In this document: piece after piece, positions 9,220-17,244 of the stretch
How the letters are laid out: the number at the start of each line of letters is the position of its first letter
Position numbering within the stretch: the stretch's first letter is position 1
NCBI GenBank assembly: GCA_025808415.1
Contig: CP075525.1
Span: forward strand, 496,001 to 560,000
Source of the DNA: Cyclobacteriaceae bacterium
GTDB taxonomy: Bacteria; Bacteroidota; Bacteroidia; Cytophagales; Cyclobacteriaceae
Reading direction: 5' to 3'
Length of the DNA: 64,000 bases
Notes under the pieces: model-generated
What the model saw: only the letters and a program-made list of their open reading frames with translations
Database searches by the model: none
What the model was told of the DNA's origin: nothing
Translations under genes and position numbers: made by a program

Positions 9220-9227
9220 CAAAGTTA
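9220..9227 (-). promoter_or_regulatory. -7-like box immediately upstream of gltX
   Basis: TAACTTTG on the minus strand matches TAnnTTTG and ends 4 nt before the gltX ATG. If used, the transcript would be leaderless or nearly so. No -33 element is evident. Confidence 0.3.
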
Positions 9228-9259
9228 ATCGATCTGTTATAATTCTCTGTAAAGGGTCT

Positions 9260-9267
9260 TACCTTTG
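9260..9267 (+). promoter_or_regulatory. -7-like box for glnS
   Basis: TACCTTTG matches TAnnTTTG and lies 21 nt upstream of the ATG at 9289. A good -33 TTTG is not visible. Confidence 0.35.
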
Positions 9268-9288
9268 CACCTTTTATACGCAACTGCC

Positions 9289-10968
9289 ATGGCCGAAGAA
9301 AAGAGCTTGAACTTTCTGGAAGAGATTGTTGAAAACGATTTGCGGGAAGGGAAACACCAAACCATCCTTACCCGTTTTCCGCCCGAACCAAACGGCTATC
9401 TGCACATTGGTCATGCCAAAAGCATTTGCCTCAATTTTGGTTTAGCACTTAAATATGGTGGAAAGACCAACCTGCGCTTTGATGACACCAATCCGGTAAC
9501 TGAAGAAACCGAGTATGTTGAGAGTATAAAAAATGACATTCAATGGCTTGGGTTCCAGTGGGCCAATGAGTTTTATGCTTCCGATTATTTTGAACAGTTA
9601 TATGAGTTTGCAGTGAAACTCATTAAGAAAGGGTTGGCTTATGTAGACGATAGCAGCAGTGAAGCTATAGCACAGCAGAAGGGAACGCCTACGCAGCCAG
9701 GAACCAATAGTCCGTTTAGAAATCGAAGTGTAGAAGAAAACCTGCGGCTTTTTGCCGATATGCGTGCCGGTAAGTATAGCGATGGTACAAAAGTATTGCG
9801 TGCCAAGGTAGAACTGCCTAACGGGCAGTCAGGCATGGCGCACCCGAACATGCACATGCGCGATCCGATTATCTATCGCATCAAGCACGCACACCATCAC
9901 CGCACGGGCGATGCGTGGTGTATTTACCCGATGTATGATTTTGCACACGGACAAAGCGATTCGATTGAGAAGATTACGCACAGCATTTGCACGCTGGAGT
10001 TTGTACCACACCGTGCGCTGTACGATTGGTTTATTGAAAACCTGGAGATTTATCCGTCCCGTCAGTATGAGTTTGCGCGATTAAACCTTACGTACACCGT
10101 AATGAGCAAGCGCAAATTGTTACAGTTGGTAAATGAAAATCACGTGAGCGGATGGGATGATCCGCGCATGCCTACACTAAGTGGTGTGCGCAGAAGAGGC
10201 TATACACCGGAAAGCCTTCGCGACTTTTGTGATCGTATTGGTGTTGCCAAACGCGACAACCTGATTGATGTGGGCTTGCTGGAATTCTGCGTACGCGAAC
10301 ACCTTAACAAAGTCGCACTGCGGAGAATGGTGGTGTTTGATCCAATAAAAGTGGTGATCACCAATTATCCGGAAGGAAAAACCGAAATAGTTTCCAGCGA
10401 GAATAATCCGGAAGATGAAGCAACAGGAACACGTGAAATTCCATTCAGTCGTGAAGTGTATATTGAGCAGGAAGATTTTATGGAGAATCCTCCAAAGAAA
10501 TATTTCCGCTTAGCGCCCGGGCAAATGGTGCGATTAAAAAGTGCTTACATTATTAAATGCGAATCGGTTGTGAAAGATGCTAACGGTCATGTAACTGAAC
10601 TACATTGCACCTACATTCCCGAAAGCCGTAGCGGTTCGGATACCTCCGGTATTAACGTGAAGGGCACGTTGCACTGGGTGAGTGTTGCACATGCCGTAAA
10701 AGCAGAAGTTCGTTTATACGATCGTCTTTTTAAAGTAGAAGATGTTGCTGACGCAGAAGGCGATTTTAAAGATCACCTCAATCCTGATTCATTAAAAATT
10801 CAAACTGTGTTTGCTGAACCTGATTTGTTAAAAGCGAAAGCAGATACGCGTTATCAGTTTATGCGTAAAGGTTACTTTGTTCTTGATCCCGACACCACTA
10901 CTGATAAGCTTGTATTTAACAGGACGGTTACGCTTAGGGATATGTGGTCTAAAAGTAGCAAGACATAA
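9289..10968 (+). CDS. glnS: Glutaminyl-tRNA synthetase
   Basis: A 559-residue class I synthetase charging tRNA-Gln directly. [17 protein letters not shown] holds the HIGH motif (residues about 40-43), [14 protein letters not shown] is the KMSKS-type loop (about 270), and the C-terminal half is the two-barrel anticodon-binding region. The ATG at 9289 (MAEEKSL) is preferred over a TTG at 9265 that would lie on the likely promoter box. It is divergent from gltX. The stop codon falls inside the left arm of a long imperfect hairpin at 10954-11037. Confidence 0.97.
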   Translation: MAEEKSLNFLEEIVENDLREGKHQTILTRFPPEPNGYLHIGHAKSICLNFGLALKYGGKTNLRFDDTNPVTEETEYVESIKNDIQWLGFQWANEFYASDYFEQLYEFAVKLIKKGLAYVDDSSSEAIAQQKGTPTQPGTNSPFRNRSVEENLRLFADMRAGKYSDGTKVLRAKVELPNGQSGMAHPNMHMRDPIIYRIKHAHHHRTGDAWCIYPMYDFAHGQSDSIEKITHSICTLEFVPHRALYDWFIENLEIYPSRQYEFARLNLTYTVMSKRKLLQLVNENHVSGWDDPRMPTLSGVRRRGYTPESLRDFCDRIGVAKRDNLIDVGLLEFCVREHLNKVALRRMVVFDPIKVVITNYPEGKTEIVSSENNPEDEATGTREIPFSREVYIEQEDFMENPPKKYFRLAPGQMVRLKSAYIIKCESVVKDANGHVTELHCTYIPESRSGSDTSGINVKGTLHWVSVAHAVKAEVRLYDRLFKVEDVADAEGDFKDHLNPDSLKIQTVFAEPDLLKAKADTRYQFMRKGYFVLDPDTTTDKLVFNRTVTLRDMWSKSSKT

Positions 10969-11037
10969 GACATAAGTAGTAAGAAGTAAAAACTAGCCTT
11001 AAGTCCTCAACATCTTACTACTTACGTCTTGCTACTT
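10954..11037. terminator. Long imperfect hairpin between convergent glnS and ridA
   Basis: The left part AGTAGCAAGACATAAG...AAGTAGTAAGA (from 10954) is complementary to TCTTACTACTTACGTCTTGC (from 11013), giving an arm of about 25 bp with a small bulge. The left arm includes the last codons and the stop of glnS. It separates two convergent genes and is probably a bidirectional terminator. It is built from degenerate AAGTAGTAAGA/AAGACATAAG repeats. Confidence 0.55.
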
Positions 11038-11041
11038 GCTT

Positions 11042-11422
11042 TTATTTCACCGCGATACACGAAATCTCCACATTAACATCTTTAGGCAACCGGCTAACCT
11101 CCACAGTTTCGCGCGCGGGAGGATTCACTGAAAAATACTTACCGTAGATTTCATTCACCACCGGAAAATTATTCATGTCTTTTAAAAAGATGGAACACTT
11201 CACCACATTCGAAAAATTCATTCCTGCTTCGTGTAGTACAAATTCCAGATTTTTCATCACTTGGGTTGTTTCATCCGGGATGTTGCCGGTGATCAGGTTG
11301 CCGGAGGCTTTGTCTATTGCGATCTGACCGCTTACGAAAAGCATATTTCCGGCTTGTATAGCCTGGCTGTACGGCCCGATGGGCTCCGGTGCATGTGCTG
11401 AATAAATAACTGTTTTTGACAT
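11042..11422 (-). CDS. ridA: RidA family enamine/imine deaminase
   Basis: A 126-residue protein of the YjgF/YER057c/UK114 (RidA) family, which hydrolyses reactive 2-aminoacrylate and related enamines from PLP enzymes. The conserved order is visible: APEPIGPYSQAIQAGNMLFVSGQIAID at the N-terminus, VVKCSIFLKDMNNFPVVNE in the middle, and PARETVEVSRLPKDVNVEIS, whose Arg (about residue 104) is the conserved carboxylate-binding residue. Full length for the family. A TACTTTTG box lies 34 nt upstream on the minus strand. Confidence 0.93.
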   Translation of the reverse strand: MSKTVIYSAHAPEPIGPYSQAIQAGNMLFVSGQIAIDKASGNLITGNIPDETTQVMKNLEFVLHEAGMNFSNVVKCSIFLKDMNNFPVVNEIYGKYFSVNPPARETVEVSRLPKDVNVEISCIAVK

Positions 11423-11456
11423 ACCAATGTGTTTTAATCTTAATTTAGCAACGCCT

Positions 11457-11464
11457 CAAAAGTA
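11457..11464 (-). promoter_or_regulatory. -7-like box for ridA
   Basis: TACTTTTG on the minus strand matches TAnnTTTG, 34 nt before the ridA ATG. It overlaps the intergenic region with the divergent dehydrogenase-like gene. Confidence 0.3.
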
Positions 11465-11472
11465 TAAGAAAC

Positions 11473-12138
11473 ATGAACATTTTGGTGATCGGTGACCCGT
11501 TAAATCTCGAAGAATGCAAGCAGAAATTTGGAGATCAGCATGCGTATACCTTTGAGCAGGATCACCGCGAGGCAGAACGATTTGTAGCCGGCAGCGACCT
11601 GGTGTTTGATTTTATATTGGATGAGGAGCCCTTTCAGGCCGAGATCTATGCCGATAAGCAAGGTGCTAATGTATTTATTAACACCGCCAAATTATCGTTA
11701 GCCGAATTGTCTAGTCTCACGGATCATAAGATCACAGCAAATCTTTTTGGTTTTAACGGACTCCCCACTTTTGTTAATCGTTCGGTATTGGAAGTAAGCG
11801 TGCTGCGGCCGGTGGATGGTGCGCCTTTAAAATCCCTTTGTACTAAACTGGGAACGGATTTTTTACTGGTGGAAGACCGTGTTGGACTGGTTACGCCTCG
11901 TGTCATCTGCATGATTATCAATGAAGCCTTCTACACCGTTCTGGAAGGCACGGCCACCCGTGAAGACATAGATCAGGCCATGAAGCTGGGCACCAACTAC
12001 CCACACGGCCCGTTTGAATGGTGCAGCCTCATCGGCATTAAGCATGTGTATGAGTTGCTGGAAGCCGTGTATGAAGACACGCACGATGAACGCTACAAAG
12101 TGTGCCCATTATTGAAGCGGGAGTATTTAATGGGGTAG
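11473..12138 (+). CDS. 3-hydroxyacyl-CoA dehydrogenase-like protein with degenerate NAD domain
   Basis: A 221-residue protein. The C-terminal 100 residues are a clear 3-hydroxyacyl-CoA dehydrogenase C-domain: DRVGLVTPRVICMIINEAF, then DIDQAMKLGTNYPHGPFEW, then KHVYELLEAVYEDTHDERYK. The N-terminal part begins MNILVIGDPLNLEE, like a Rossmann strand, but lacks the GxGxxG loop and is much shorter than the usual 180 residues or so. Family enzymes oxidise 3-hydroxyacyl-CoA with NAD in beta-oxidation; the missing dinucleotide loop makes catalysis here doubtful, or cofactor use unusual. It stands alone, divergent from ridA. Confidence 0.72.
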   Translation: MNILVIGDPLNLEECKQKFGDQHAYTFEQDHREAERFVAGSDLVFDFILDEEPFQAEIYADKQGANVFINTAKLSLAELSSLTDHKITANLFGFNGLPTFVNRSVLEVSVLRPVDGAPLKSLCTKLGTDFLLVEDRVGLVTPRVICMIINEAFYTVLEGTATREDIDQAMKLGTNYPHGPFEWCSLIGIKHVYELLEAVYEDTHDERYKVCPLLKREYLMG

Positions 12139-12143
12139 CTGGC

Positions 12144-12599
12144 CTACTTCAGAACTTTATCAATGCGGGCAATAACCTTCTTAGCCACACCAGGTGCTTC
12201 TGATTTCAGGGAAGCAGCCGTAATCCCATCAATCCCGGTAAATTTTTCTGAGCCCGTTTCCGAGGCAACCACTACAATTACTTTTTCTGGTGGGTTGGCG
12301 GCCTTGATCAGGGTGGTAAGGGCCGAAGACGCGGTGGCTCCCTCCCAGGCTTGCAACACAACAATAACTCCCCACTCCTCTTCCTTCACATTTTTCATGG
12401 TATTGAAGCTAATAACCTGTGTTCCTATCGACTTTGTTTTGTAATGCTCTGTAACAAGCCTGGAAACTTCTTCCTGGAATTCCGTGCGCTGTGACACAAT
12501 AAGAATACGTGCTTTGCCTTGGTGCTCAATCACAGAGAGGCTCATTAGCAACATCATGACTGCCAAAAGAACCGTACTGAAGAAAAATAGTGTTTTCAT
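12144..12599 (-). CDS. Hypothetical membrane-anchored or exported protein
   Basis: A 151-residue protein from the ATG at 12599 (MKTLFFFSTVLLAVMMLLMS), which gives a proper N-terminal hydrophobic signal or anchor; the open frame to 12650 adds a non-signal extension. The rest looks like a small alternating alpha/beta domain: ARILIVSQRTEFQEEVSRLV, then EEEWGVIVVLQAWEG, then EKVIVVVASETGSEKF. It converges with the upstream dehydrogenase-like gene with a 5-bp gap. I do not recognise a family. Confidence 0.6.
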   Translation of the reverse strand: MKTLFFFSTVLLAVMMLLMSLSVIEHQGKARILIVSQRTEFQEEVSRLVTEHYKTKSIGTQVISFNTMKNVKEEEWGVIVVLQAWEGATASSALTTLIKAANPPEKVIVVVASETGSEKFTGIDGITAASLKSEAPGVAKKVIARIDKVLK

Positions 12600-12699
12600 G
12601 ATCTTAATATTATGATCGATAATATACTTACCGAAACAGTCACTAGGCAATGATATTTATCATGCAGGCGCTTGAGTTCTTACTGGTCCTAATTTAATT

Positions 12700-13264
12700 G
12701 TACCACCCCTGTAATACCCCACGACTATATGATGCGCGAGTATACTGTTAAGGAAGAGGGCTTTGTGTTTATGTATATAAGCAACGAAAACCCTACCTTA
12801 GTTGAGGTATATTTTGATGACGTAGTAATGACCCACACCAAAGGTAATAGTGTACAATACAACGAGTACTACCCGTTCGGTTTGCAAACCGCCAACAGCT
12901 GGACACGCGAGAATGCGATAGGCAATAACTTTCTTGGTAACGGAGGCACGGAGTACAATACAACTGCTTCGCTTTACGATTTAGCCTACCGCCAATACGA
13001 CCCGGTATTGGGCCGCATGAATGGCGTTGATCCGATGGCCACCAAGTATGCTTCGCTTACACCCTACAATTATTCGTTTAACGACCCTGTAACGTTTAAC
13101 GACCCCAGCGGTGCCGACCCATGGAACCAGGGGCCGTACGGTGGTAGTGAGGCTTATTATTACGCCATGAATTTTGGAAGCATAAGCCCGGGTATGGTTC
13201 CTTTGGAAATAATGGACCCGGCAGGAGGATCATGGATTTGGAACCCGGCCACAGCGGGAGGGTA
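12700..13264 (+). repeat. RHS core cassette, copy A
   Basis: A 565-bp block repeated at 16680-17244 with constant offset 3980 and about eight mismatches by eye. It encodes the end of an RHS/YD-repeat core. The left boundary is sharp: the upstream sequence in the two copies is unrelated before base 12700. Confidence 0.9.
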
Positions 13265-14033
13265 TAGTGTAGCCGGTGCCGGACTAAACCCCCATTTCTC
13301 TGCTATAAGTCATATGGCTTCCACATGGGCGCCAAATATTAGGGGGCCGGTATACTTGGGATCAGGTCCTGACGGCCGATCAATTCACGCACTGCCTACA
13401 GAGATTGCGAGAGCTGGTGGCGCCCAATCATATTACAATATTTCCTATAATCTGCGACTATCTGCACTGGCCTATATTGCAACGCACCAAAATGGATGGA
13501 GCGTACACAAGGTTGAAAATGGATTCATAACTCAGTCGTTAAGCTTGGATCTTGTTCAAATCATTGCGCATACCGATTTTTTAAAAGCCATTGAATTAAC
13601 ACCCGATAAAATTGAAAAGTATCAACTGATGATCAATACAATAGAAGACGAGGTATTAAAAAGTGGCTCCAGTCCTATTGAGATTATTCATCAAATTGTA
13701 AATATGTTCAATGCTGAATTTGGTAATGTCTATATAAAAGGCGAGACTATTTCACAGTTTGGTTTGAATGACTATGGTATTAACAGTATTGTAAAAATGG
13801 GCGATAAGATAGTTATTGGGATAAATGGGAAGTCACAGATAATTAAATTTAATGAAGGAAGCCTAACAATCACGAGGGATAACCAGAGTAGTATAGATAT
13901 TCGTAACAGATCAATTGACCTTAACTTTAATTTTGGGATGAGAGGAGTAATATCCTCTCCGGAGTGGGGTCATTATCAAATAATAGGGATTGGTTTCAGT
14001 TTAACAGATTACTACTTTAAATTAAGGCCATAG
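12729..14033 (+). CDS. Orphan RHS-repeat core end with variable C-terminal module A
   Basis: A 434-residue product from the first ATG. The first 180 residues are the end of an RHS core: VEVYFDDVVMTH, YYPFGLQTANSW and YDLAYRQYDPVLGRMNGVDP, the classic RHS-associated core motif with YRQYDP and a GR-DP block before the variable region. The remaining 250 residues (from NPATAGGYSVAGAG) are not recognised and have no cysteine-rich or nuclease motif I can name. RHS proteins deliver such C-terminal toxins to neighbouring cells. The long N-terminal YD-repeat part is absent: the frame is closed just upstream at 12690, so this is a displaced tail rather than a full gene. The next gene overlaps its stop by one base. 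Confidence 0.75.
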   Translation: MMREYTVKEEGFVFMYISNENPTLVEVYFDDVVMTHTKGNSVQYNEYYPFGLQTANSWTRENAIGNNFLGNGGTEYNTTASLYDLAYRQYDPVLGRMNGVDPMATKYASLTPYNYSFNDPVTFNDPSGADPWNQGPYGGSEAYYYAMNFGSISPGMVPLEIMDPAGGSWIWNPATAGGYSVAGAGLNPHFSAISHMASTWAPNIRGPVYLGSGPDGRSIHALPTEIARAGGAQSYYNISYNLRLSALAYIATHQNGWSVHKVENGFITQSLSLDLVQIIAHTDFLKAIELTPDKIEKYQLMINTIEDEVLKSGSSPIEIIHQIVNMFNAEFGNVYIKGETISQFGLNDYGINSIVKMGDKIVIGINGKSQIIKFNEGSLTITRDNQSSIDIRNRSIDLNFNFGMRGVISSPEWGHYQIIGIGFSLTDYYFKLRP

Positions 14034-15100
14034 TGATTTCCATTTATTTTAAAATAGCCTTTCTATCTATTGTTTATTTCTTAAACACGCCCAGTGGCTA
14101 CGCTCAAAAACAGAAACAAAAAGTTGCTAAAGTTCAAATTCAAGAATCGGCAAAACTTACCAGGCTTAAAACTGAGTCATCACAATCAGAATATGCACAC
14201 TATAATCCAGAGAATAACAAGCTATTGTATTACGGCTTACTTGCTGACAATGATAACCGGGTTATTGGTAGTGTCATAGCTGTGCGAAACCTGAATGATT
14301 CAACCGAACAAATACTTGACAGAAACGTTGGTTATCCACACTTAGGGTGGGTTGATACATCCCATGTTTTGATTTACCGTACATTTCCTGAACGAAGCAG
14401 GCCAAAGAATTTTTTCAGCCAGGATTATAAAAGGGCGGTTTATATCTATGATCTAAATACTGGTATGGCTGATACAATAGATAATCTTCCGTTAAGAATA
14501 ATAAATAATAGAATCAAGGTGGATTTCCCATATCTAGTTTACCAAACCGGAACGGTTAAGAACCCAAGGTTATACAAGTATGATTTAAGAAACCGTCAAA
14601 CGGTAGCCCTGTTAAGGGATAGCGCACAATTTGGCTTTGACGATATGCAGTTTGCTTTTCGTGTCAGCGATGATAGATTAATATATTGTGAGTCCCAGAA
14701 ACTTTATATCAACCTAATGAAATGTATTTCAAGTGGATTGGAAACTACACTTTTCGATGCTATACAAGGATCGGTAGATATAACATTTGATAAGTTTGCC
14801 AACAGGTTTTACTTCCTTCACTATAAATCATTGCCCCCCGGCCCTGACGAAATAGTAGGTTCCGGTTATCAAGAATTAAAAAGCTATAATTTTGATACCA
14901 AAGAGGTAAAGCTTCATTATGTTTTTAAGAAGCATTCGATGATAACTGGTATTAGTCCCTATGAGAAGAATACAGTAATTGTATCATTATCAACTTTAAC
15001 CGATAAACCAACCACACAAAGCATGTCCGTTGGTGAAGTACCGATGCGTGTAAGTACAGCCTATGAAAGTCATATATACATACTAAAGTTTGACGATTAG
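14033..15100 (+). CDS. Exported protein downstream of RHS module A, candidate immunity protein
   Basis: A 355-residue protein starting with GTG at 14033, whose G is the last base of the RHS stop. The N-terminus ISIYFKIAFLSIVYFLNTPSGYAQ is a signal peptide. The body has repeated beta-strand blocks (RVIGSVIAVRNLND, HLGWVDTSHVLIYRTF, RLYKYDLRNRQTVALL, YQELKSYNFDTKEVKL) reminiscent of a TolB/WD-type beta-propeller. The overlapping stop-start with the toxin-like module suggests a cognate immunity or accessory role; an exported immunity protein would imply that the target is periplasmic. This is inference from position only. Confidence 0.6.
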   Translation: MISIYFKIAFLSIVYFLNTPSGYAQKQKQKVAKVQIQESAKLTRLKTESSQSEYAHYNPENNKLLYYGLLADNDNRVIGSVIAVRNLNDSTEQILDRNVGYPHLGWVDTSHVLIYRTFPERSRPKNFFSQDYKRAVYIYDLNTGMADTIDNLPLRIINNRIKVDFPYLVYQTGTVKNPRLYKYDLRNRQTVALLRDSAQFGFDDMQFAFRVSDDRLIYCESQKLYINLMKCISSGLETTLFDAIQGSVDITFDKFANRFYFLHYKSLPPGPDEIVGSGYQELKSYNFDTKEVKLHYVFKKHSMITGISPYEKNTVIVSLSTLTDKPTTQSMSVGEVPMRVSTAYESHIYILKFDD

Positions 15101-15135
15101 ATTATTATCCCGAAGAACAAAACACTAAACCCACA

Positions 15136-15180
15136 ATGAAATGCTTAAACTGTACCATCATTACCCTAGGCATTACACCC
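15136..15180 (+). pseudogene. Relic of the start of the 15299 gene
   Basis: The bases around 15136 read MKCLNCTIITLGI and then reach stops. The same opening, MKCLNCTFITIAI, begins the intact frame at 15299, including the upstream AACCCA-like spacer. This is a partial, decayed duplicate about 45 bp long. Confidence 0.55.
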
Positions 15181-15181
15181 C

Positions 15182-15209
15182 CTCAACGTCACTCGTAGAG
15201 GACGTTGAG
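15182..15209. repeat. Perfect 9-bp inverted repeat
   Basis: CTCAACGTC and GACGTTGAG enclose a 10-nt loop, between two gene relics. There is no following T-tract, so a terminator role is not supported. Confidence 0.5.
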
Positions 15210-15237
15210 TAAGATAAAAACAAACATAAAGTACAAG

Positions 15238-15283
15238 TTTGTTTGATATCTATTTTGATGATGTGGTTATGACTTACCCCTGA
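15238..15283 (+). pseudogene. Minute RHS core relic
   Basis: The bases read FDIYFDDVVMTYP and then a stop. They match VEVYFDDVVMTH of the RHS core in both full cassettes, with diverged DNA. It is the only trace of a third core between the two cassettes. Confidence 0.55.
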
Positions 15284-15298
15284 AAACAAAAAAACCCA

Positions 15299-15724
15299 AT
15301 GAAATGCCTTAACTGTACCTTCATTACCATAGCCATACTAACGGTTGCCGGTTTGTTGCCAGCACAGCATAACCTTTACGGCAGCTTCGGCTATGGCCTC
15401 TCAGGCGGCAACGATTTGGTGCAGGTAAAACGCAGTGATTTCGATTACATAGTGGAAGGTACCTACGGCAGTTTTGGCAAAGGTTTTCGGTTGTCGACCG
15501 GGTATGGTTACTCTATAACCAACAACATAGAAGTTGTACTGGATTACACAAAAGTTTGGGGCAGTAAGTTTACCCTGGACAGGTCAACACAGAATAGAAC
15601 TGATGAGCAGGATACCTATTCGCACTATTGGCAGCTCGGTCTTTTTTTGGTGTTCTTCGCCAACAAAACTGCGCCAGTTGAGTTAGCACCAGGAAAATTA
15701 AGCTTTAACCTAACCTGTTTTTGA
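15299..15724 (+). CDS. Truncated outer-membrane beta-barrel-like protein
   Basis: A 141-residue product with a signal peptide (MKCLNCTFITIAILTVAGLLPAQ) and alternating aromatic/glycine strands (NLYGSFGYGLSGGNDL, FGKGFRLSTGYGYSITNNIEVVLDY). Barrel proteins of this style are usually about twice as long; here the frame ends shortly after YWQLGLFLVFFAN in unrelated residues, next to a relic on the other strand. Probably a 3'-truncated gene left by rearrangement in the RHS island. No function can be assigned. Confidence 0.45.
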   Translation: MKCLNCTFITIAILTVAGLLPAQHNLYGSFGYGLSGGNDLVQVKRSDFDYIVEGTYGSFGKGFRLSTGYGYSITNNIEVVLDYTKVWGSKFTLDRSTQNRTDEQDTYSHYWQLGLFLVFFANKTAPVELAPGKLSFNLTCF

Positions 15725-15860
15725 AGTCAGTAACCCGCTTCTTCATGTTGTTAAAAAACCTGTTGCGTTCGCGTTCAGCAGAGGTGCTGATGAGTACGGA
15801 ATTTTTTGTGAGCTTACTCAGGTATTTCTTCGTTTTATCACAAAACGATTCCTGAAACGT
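15705..15860 (-). pseudogene. Relic of a minus-strand gene (C-terminal end)
   Basis: Read on the minus strand, this stretch is open for about 50 codons and gives a coding-like, Lys/Arg-rich, helical sequence (CDKTKKYLSKLTKNSVLIS, then ERERNRFFNNMKKRVTDF) ending at a stop at 15705-15707. There is no start. It overlaps the end of the barrel-like frame, marking a junction. Confidence 0.35.
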
Positions 15861-15969
15861 TGTTAGCAGGCTTAGTGTATTATAGTTGCAACCCGCTCCG
15901 TAGACAAATCCGGCAAAAATGGCCTTTTTTAAAGTTTCACTTTAGGACAACTATTCCTATCTTTGCCTC

Positions 15970-16275
15970 GTGGATAAAAAGAAGAAACAGAGGACAATTA
16001 TTTTCTATAAGACCTACTTTGACGACTTCTTCAAAGGACAAAAGCAAAAGGTTAAGGATAAAATCATTTGGACTTTTGATTTGATTGAAGAATTGCAAAG
16101 AGTACCTGAGACGTATCTCAAGCACATTGAGAATACAGACGGACTATTTGAAATAAGAGTTCAATTAGCGAGCGACATCTTTAGAATATTCTGTTTCTTC
16201 GACCAAGGACAATTGGTTGTTTTAGCCAATGGATTTCAAAAGAAAACGCAGAAGACACCGAAAAAGGAAATTTAG
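15970..16275 (+). CDS. higB: RelE/HigB-family (Gp49-like) toxin, probably shortened by a stop codon
   Basis: A 101-residue toxin-like protein beginning with GTG at 15970. The order TIIFYKTYFDDFF...KVKDKIIWTFDLIEELQRVPETYLKHIENTDGLFEIRVQLASDIFRIFCFFDQGQLVVLANGF-QKKTQKTPKKEI matches the phage-derived Gp49-like/HigB group, ribosome-dependent mRNA endonucleases in characterised cases. After KKTPKKEI the frame meets TAG and then continues open for 14 codons (KALKIKDEYENEKR), which look like the normal family C-terminus. The stop may therefore be a nonsense mutation removing the last helix. The antitoxin gene begins 19 bp downstream. Confidence 0.8.
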   Translation: MDKKKKQRTIIFYKTYFDDFFKGQKQKVKDKIIWTFDLIEELQRVPETYLKHIENTDGLFEIRVQLASDIFRIFCFFDQGQLVVLANGFQKKTQKTPKKEI

Positions 16276-16294
16276 AAAGCACTTAAAATAAAGG

Positions 16295-16606
16295 ATGAGT
16301 ATGAAAACGAAAAAAGGTAACATTATGACGCTTGACCAATTTAAGGACAAGCATTATGGAAAAAAGGGAACTGCCAAGCGGGACAAACTTGAAGCAGGTT
16401 ATGAGAGTTTTAAAATTGGAGCTCTTCTTTATGAGGCTCGTCTTGAAAAAGGATTGACACAAGAGGAACTTGCAGAAAAAGTGGGGACAACGAAATCATA
16501 TATTTCAAAGATTGAGAATAACATCAAAGAAGCAAGACTTTCGACACTTCAAAAGATAATTGAACTTGGACTTGGTGGACATTTGGAACTCTCAATTAAA
16601 CTTTGA
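16295..16606 (+). CDS. higA: HigA-type antitoxin, XRE-family HTH protein
   Basis: A 103-residue protein with a Cro/C1-type helix-turn-helix (residues about 45-95: GALLYEARLEKGLTQEELAEK, then VGTTKSYISKIEN). The N-terminal arm precedes the HTH, as in the HigA group that follows Gp49-like toxins. It would neutralise the toxin and repress the operon. Toxin-first order is typical of higBA. An alternative ATG at 16325 exists; the ATG at 16295 is used because it is closest to the toxin stop. It sits between RHS cassettes A and B. Confidence 0.85.
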   Translation: MSMKTKKGNIMTLDQFKDKHYGKKGTAKRDKLEAGYESFKIGALLYEARLEKGLTQEELAEKVGTTKSYISKIENNIKEARLSTLQKIIELGLGGHLELSIKL

Positions 16607-16679
16607 CCTACTGACAAATGAGATAAGAAAGGTGGCCAACCGGCAAGGGAAGCCATTGACCCTAATGCCCAGCAGGTAG

Positions 16680-17244
16680 GTACCACCCCTGTAATACCCC
16701 ACGACTATATGATGCGCGAGTATACTGTTAAGGAAGAGGGCTTTGTGTTTATGTATATAAGCAACGAAAACCCTACCTTAGTTGAGGTATATTTTGATGA
16801 CGTAGTAATGACCCACACCAAAGGTAATAGTGTACAATACAACGAGTACTACCCGTTCGGTTTGCAAACCGCCAACAGCTGGACACGCGAGAATGCGATA
16901 GGTAATAACTTTCTGGGTAACGGAGGCACGGAGTACAATACAACTGCTTCGCTTTACGATTTAGCCTACCGCCAGTACGATCCGGTATTGGGCCGCATGA
17001 ATGGCGTTGATCCGATGGCCACCAAGTATGCTTCGCTTACACCCTACAATTATTCGTTTAACGACCCGGTAACGTTTAACGACCCCAGTGGTGCCGACCC
17101 ATGGAACAAGGGGCCGTACGGTGGTAGTGAGGCTTATTATTACGCCATGAATTTTGGAAGCATAAGCCCGGGTATGGTTCCTTTGGAAATAATGGACCCG
17201 GCAGGAGGATCATGGATTTGGAACCCGGCCACTGCGGGAGGGTA
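16680..17244 (+). repeat. RHS core cassette, copy B
   Basis: The second copy of the 565-bp block at 12700-13264, about 98-99 percent identical by eye. On its left the RHS frame continues upstream to 16622 (DKKGGQPAREAIDPNAQQVG), which is genuine core sequence absent from copy A. On the right the two copies part at base 17245. Confidence 0.9.
17223..17244 (+). repeat. 22-bp direct repeat at RHS core/C-terminal junction (left copy)
   Basis: ACCCGGCCAC(T/A)GCGGGAGG plus GTA marks the end of core B and recurs at 18570-18591 (one mismatch) and in copy A at 13243-13264. The segment between the two copies holds the module-B tail and its neighbour gene. Confidence 0.85.

Noticed and set aside
12144..12650. 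Longer start for the hypothetical exported protein
   Set aside because: The added 17 residues stand before a good signal sequence; the ATG at 12599 is better.
15860..16084. Open frame on + before and across the HigB start
   Set aside because: Overlaps the toxin gene in another frame and its composition is not protein-like.
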